In this document: piece after piece, positions 26,474 to 29,239 of the stretch
Position numbering within the stretch: the stretch's first letter is position 1
Layout: each line of letters opens with the position of its first letter
DNA from: Stramenopiles sp. TOSAG23-6
Lineage: Eukaryota > Sar
NCBI GenBank assembly: GCA_900128565.1
Contig: LT635972.1
Location: 1 to 29,239 of the forward strand
DNA length: 29,239 nucleotides
Direction: 5' to 3'
Position numbers and translations under genes: made by a program
The notes under the pieces: model-generated
What the model saw: only the letters and a program-made list of their open reading frames with translations
Told to the model about the DNA's origin: nothing
Database searches by the model: none

Positions 26474-27578
26474 ATGATGAACGATATTCCTTTTCTTCAA
26501 GTCCATCGTAAAGCTCTTCAAAATGTTCTCACTCATTTGCCTGGAAGTGTGGTAAACCACGAAGTACACCGAAAAAATATGCAAGCTACTCTTGCGACTT
26601 TGCCATGTTCGGAAATGTCAGAAAAAAATAGAGACAAACACAAGTTGAAAGCACAGATGTATCTTTCTAGCATCCAACAAATTAGTAGTCTCAATTTACA
26701 ACCGCGAGATACAAGCAGGATCCACCAAGTTCAAACACTGAATATTTTGCAGAAAGAGTTAGATAAAATGGCTCAGCTCGAGAAGGAAATAGAAAATATG
26801 AAACAGCAACTTGTGGAAAGTAAGTTATTGAATAAGGCTCTCTCCTCTTCAATCGATGAGCAAGCTAAGCGTGTTCAGTGGACGTTTTACCGAATTAAGA
26901 ATTGTATCCCTGATTCTATAGACTCGAATGTTGATGAAAACATAAAGAAAGCGCTTTATGCAAAACCACTTCAACACATGTACTTTTCATCTTCAATTTC
27001 AAATTTATTTATTATTCCAAATTTCGTACCTAACGATTTTTTTTGAATTTCAAATGTAACATATTATTTCGCAACACATGCGTCTTTCAAAAATAACTTG
27101 TTCTTTTCGACCGGCGAGAAGTAGAGGTAGATCAAAGAATGTTTACAATGGAAATAATAATACGTTGCGTTCGTATAATAGTGGTTCAAATTCATACAAT
27201 GGAAATAATAATAGAAATGGTTCAAATTCAGGTTCAAATTCATACAATGGAAATAATCATAGAAATGGTTCAAATTCATACAGCAACAATAATCGAAACT
27301 ACCAAAGTCACCATAAACAAAGATACCAAAATAGTAATAACTTTGATACCAACGAGTTCAATAACGAAAGTCATGATTTTGGACAAAATACTGGAAATAC
27401 TAATTGCACTGCTTCATTAGAGTCCCAGCAAGAGACCGTCAGGCAAAAACTTCGTTCAGCTGCGTTTTCTAGAAACAGTAGCTCATTGCAAATGGCAATA
27501 AATGAAGCACTTAGTTTAGGCATGCATTTTGAAGTTAATCAAGGTAGAAAACAGTTGGCAAGAATACAAGGGTTATGA
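26474..27578 (+). CDS. Coiled-coil / Asn-Gly-rich protein of unknown function, two exons
   Basis: Exon 1 is 26474-26979 and exon 2 27080-27578, giving 334 residues in one open frame. I do not recognise the family. The start has an imperfect internal repeat (VHRKALQNVLTHLPGS, then VHRKNMQATLATLPCS). Residues of about 90-140 form a predicted coiled coil (LQKELDKMAQLEKEIENMKQ). Exon 2 opens with an Arg/Ser-rich segment (RPARSRGRSKN) and then Asn/Gly/Ser repeats (SYNGNNNRNGSNSG), like prion-type or RNA-binding low-complexity regions. The last 50 residues look helical and ordered (RQKLRSAAFSRNSSSLQMAI). The junction is set by the 9-bp duplication flanking the intron. Confidence 0.75.
26980..27079 (+). 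other. Introner-family intron, copy 4, flanked by a 9-bp target site duplication
   Basis: It starts GTACTTTTC, contains the core in shortened form (ATTTCGTACCTAAC, branch-like TACCTAAC at 27027-27034) and ends CAACACAT at 27079. The 9-mer CAACACATG occurs at 26972-26980 and 27072-27080, exactly 100 bp apart. Removing one copy plus the element joins CAA CAC ATG to CGT CTT in frame. No AG occurs from 26981 until 27118. The AG at 27118 would also be in frame but would delete the RLSKITCSFRPA segment and lies about 85 nt after the branch-like site. Confidence 0.85.
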
Positions 27579-27777
27579 AGTATATTTCGTGTATATATTT
27601 CCCAACGACACGATTCAAATGTAAAACGTTTTGAAACAAATTATCAAATGCTTGATTTTGACAGTTTTTTTTAGGTTTCAAGTAAACAATGGAATGTCTT
27701 CTCAACGCAATTTACAATGATAAAGCCTTCCATTTTTCAAAATAAATCAATTAATCATATTTAATTTGTAATTTGTT

Positions 27778-29188
27778 TTATCGAGTAAATATCTTCGCAA
27801 ATGTGTCCTTTAATCGTGCGAGAGACACGTCATTACCTTTATGTTCACATGTTTTAATAAGGTCAATAAATGCACCTTCATCTTTCAATTTAACGCAAAT
27901 ATCAGCAGCTTCAGACCAATAGCCACTCTCCGAGAATAATTCCAATCTAGATGTCACATCCTTCACACGATGTATATATTTTGCAGCTTCTCTTGTGTTT
28001 CCTTTCTTTAAGCATGCATCTGCAAAAGGACGAAATCCAATCGGAGGTCTTTTTTCATTAGAAAAACTTTGTAGCATTTTCCAATCTTCGCATTCTGCTA
28101 ATGCCTTCACTTTCAACTTCCAAAATCGTTTATCTGGTACTGCAAATGTGTTCTTAATAGTCACAGCTTTGGTGTGCTGTGATAAAACAATACAATTATA
28201 AATTGTCTCACACACAGACATATCAATAAAATATGATTCGCCTGTAATCTGTTCCAAATCTTGCTGTATAACTAATAATTTCATTTGTTCTTCTGTTGCT
28301 TTCCAAAGGAATCCAAGTCCTTTATCGCCTTCCTTGTGTCCCGTATAAAACATACCCGATGCAACTTTCATAGCTTTTAATCGATTTTTTATATCTGTCG
28401 ATGCATACGCGTCCTGTATCGTTAATAATCCAGCATCACAATACCGTTTATTATAATAGTATAATTGTTTTAATAACGACTTATCTTGTACTTTACAATA
28501 TTTTACAAGTAAGTCTATTGGTGCAGAAATTATTTTATGGACAGGATGTATTGCAGACGGCCCAGACACAAACCCTACCAAGTCCAAGGGGCCACTCGGT
28601 TTTGATACCAAATGATTCTGATAAGTCTCTAACACTTGAGATGTAGCGAGTGAAATAAGTTTAAAAAACTCTTTTGGATTTCTTCCTTCAGAAGCTACAT
28701 TCTTTTTTATATGCAAAAGTGTCAGATATATTAAATCTGAATCACCTGATTTTGTTGCCTTTTCAAGCGCCAGTTGTTCTTGGTGCATACTAAGAAGCAT
28801 TGGTACCTGGTTCGATGCCTTAGGTTCATATTCAAGTAACATCGTTGCCAATGATCTACGACCTGTACTCTCTGCTACTGCAGCCACTTGAGCAAAATTC
28901 ATTGTCGCCCCCATTGGATTTGTACTAGAAGAGCCCATGTCTTCAGATGATGATGAATTTATGGATACTTTAGACAGTTTTTCGCGAACAGCATTGCATA
29001 AATCAATATCACTCATCGTTGGAGAGCATCTAACTTTTGCTGAGGCCCAATGCACTAAAACACGATTTTTTTTTAAGTTTAAATAATCACACAATTTTAA
29101 AGCGAGAAAGTGTAGATTTCTATTAACAATTCTATTTACAACAACTTCTTCTGTCAGCACATCATATTGAAGCGAAGTGATTGGAATG
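27778..29188 (-). CDS. VPS16: VPS16, C-terminal exon (partial at the 5' end)
   Basis: About 470 codons of the C-terminal part of VPS16, a core subunit of the HOPS and CORVET tethering complexes that act at late endosome/vacuole fusion with VPS11, 18 and 33. The reading matches the family from the first residues: ITSLQYDVLTEEVVVNRIVN, FLALKLCDYLNLK, HWASAKVR, MLLEYEPKASNQVPMLL and GDSDLIYLTLLHIK. The end is also typical: EDWKMLQSFSNEKRPPIGFR, CLKKGNTREAAKYIHRVKD and LKDEGAFIDLIKTCEHKGND. The beta-propeller half is encoded beyond the window. The exon begins at about 29188 (or 29185), right after an introner element. The stop is TAA at 27778-27780. Confidence 0.95.
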
Positions 29189-29239
29189 TATTTTGGAAAA
29201 ATATTTCAAAAAAAAAAACTTAAATTTGTTAGGTACAAA
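29189..29239 (-). other. Introner-family intron in VPS16, copy 5 (3' part only)
   Basis: On the minus strand: TACCTAAC at 29235-29228, a run of 11 T, then GAAATATTTTTCCAAAATA ending at 29189, followed by CATTCC and the VPS16 exon. The 5' part lies outside the window. The only AG between the branch-like site and the exon (in TTTAAG) would be followed by an in-frame TGA before the VPS16 frame begins, so no AG acceptor is usable. The next AG (before EEVVV) would delete the conserved ITSLQYDVLT. Confidence 0.85.

Noticed and set aside
26218-26475. ORFs running through the N cluster on both strands
   Set aside because: They include many undetermined residues and lie in a divergent promoter.

Overview
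This window is nuclear DNA from a compact, AT-rich microbial eukaryote. It carries single-copy eukaryotic housekeeping genes (SEH1, PCF11, VPS16, a HECT ligase, a FYVE-START protein, a BRO1-UBA protein) about 100-400 bp apart on both strands, almost all as uninterrupted ORFs. Two short TTAGGG-type tracts fit a telomere unit of the kind seen in stramenopiles, haptophytes, fungi and animals. I favour a protist, possibly a stramenopile, but nothing here proves the lineage.

Layout: 1-255 is a long, nearly perfect hairpin (foldback or MITE-like). Then come a coiled-coil protein with one intron (459-2054, +); a band-7/SPFH protein (2386-3684, -); a multi-EF-hand protein (3945-5807, -); a FYVE-START membrane protein (6128-7750, +); a predicted myristoylated basic protein (7944-8600, +); an unknown (8681-9475, -); a zinc-ribbon/RanBP2/HECT E3 ligase with one intron (9941-12388, +); PCF11 (12454-14736, -); a small beta-rich protein with one intron (15044-15806, +); an Asn-rich unknown (16233-17573, +); a Ser/Thr-rich protein with a duplicated C-terminus (17694-19610, -); SEH1 (19925-20983, +); a secreted DUF4116-like protein (21319-22371, -); an FN3/WW-like/AP2-like protein (22798-23493, -); BRO1-UBA (23718-25292, -); a small possibly BIN4-like protein (25687-26130, -); a coiled-coil/Asn-rich protein with one intron (26474-27578, +); and VPS16 (27778 to the window end, -), interrupted by an intron that runs off the edge.

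The main discovery candidate is the introns. All five that I can recognise, in five unrelated genes, are copies of one sequence family about 87-114 nt long. They share a GTAYGTTTT-like start, T-rich flanks, a palindrome TTCGTACGAA, an invariant branch-point-like TACCTAAC and, in three copies, the 3' end GAAATATTTTTCCAAAATA. They behave as introners (mobile introns). One copy is flanked by a perfect 9-bp direct repeat (CAACACATG), and removing one repeat plus the element restores the frame. Reading frames place the 3' boundary right after the conserved ...AAAATA or ...ATACAT end, where there is no AG. In the HECT gene and in VPS16 no plausible AG acceptor exists. The two ends are also partly complementary. 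The window therefore suggests a recently spreading intron family that uses a non-AG 3' splice site.

Functionally, several genes point to endosomal trafficking (FYVE-START, BRO1-UBA, VPS16) and to nuclear or RNA functions (SEH1, PCF11), but neighbours are not obviously co-regulated beyond shared divergent promoters.
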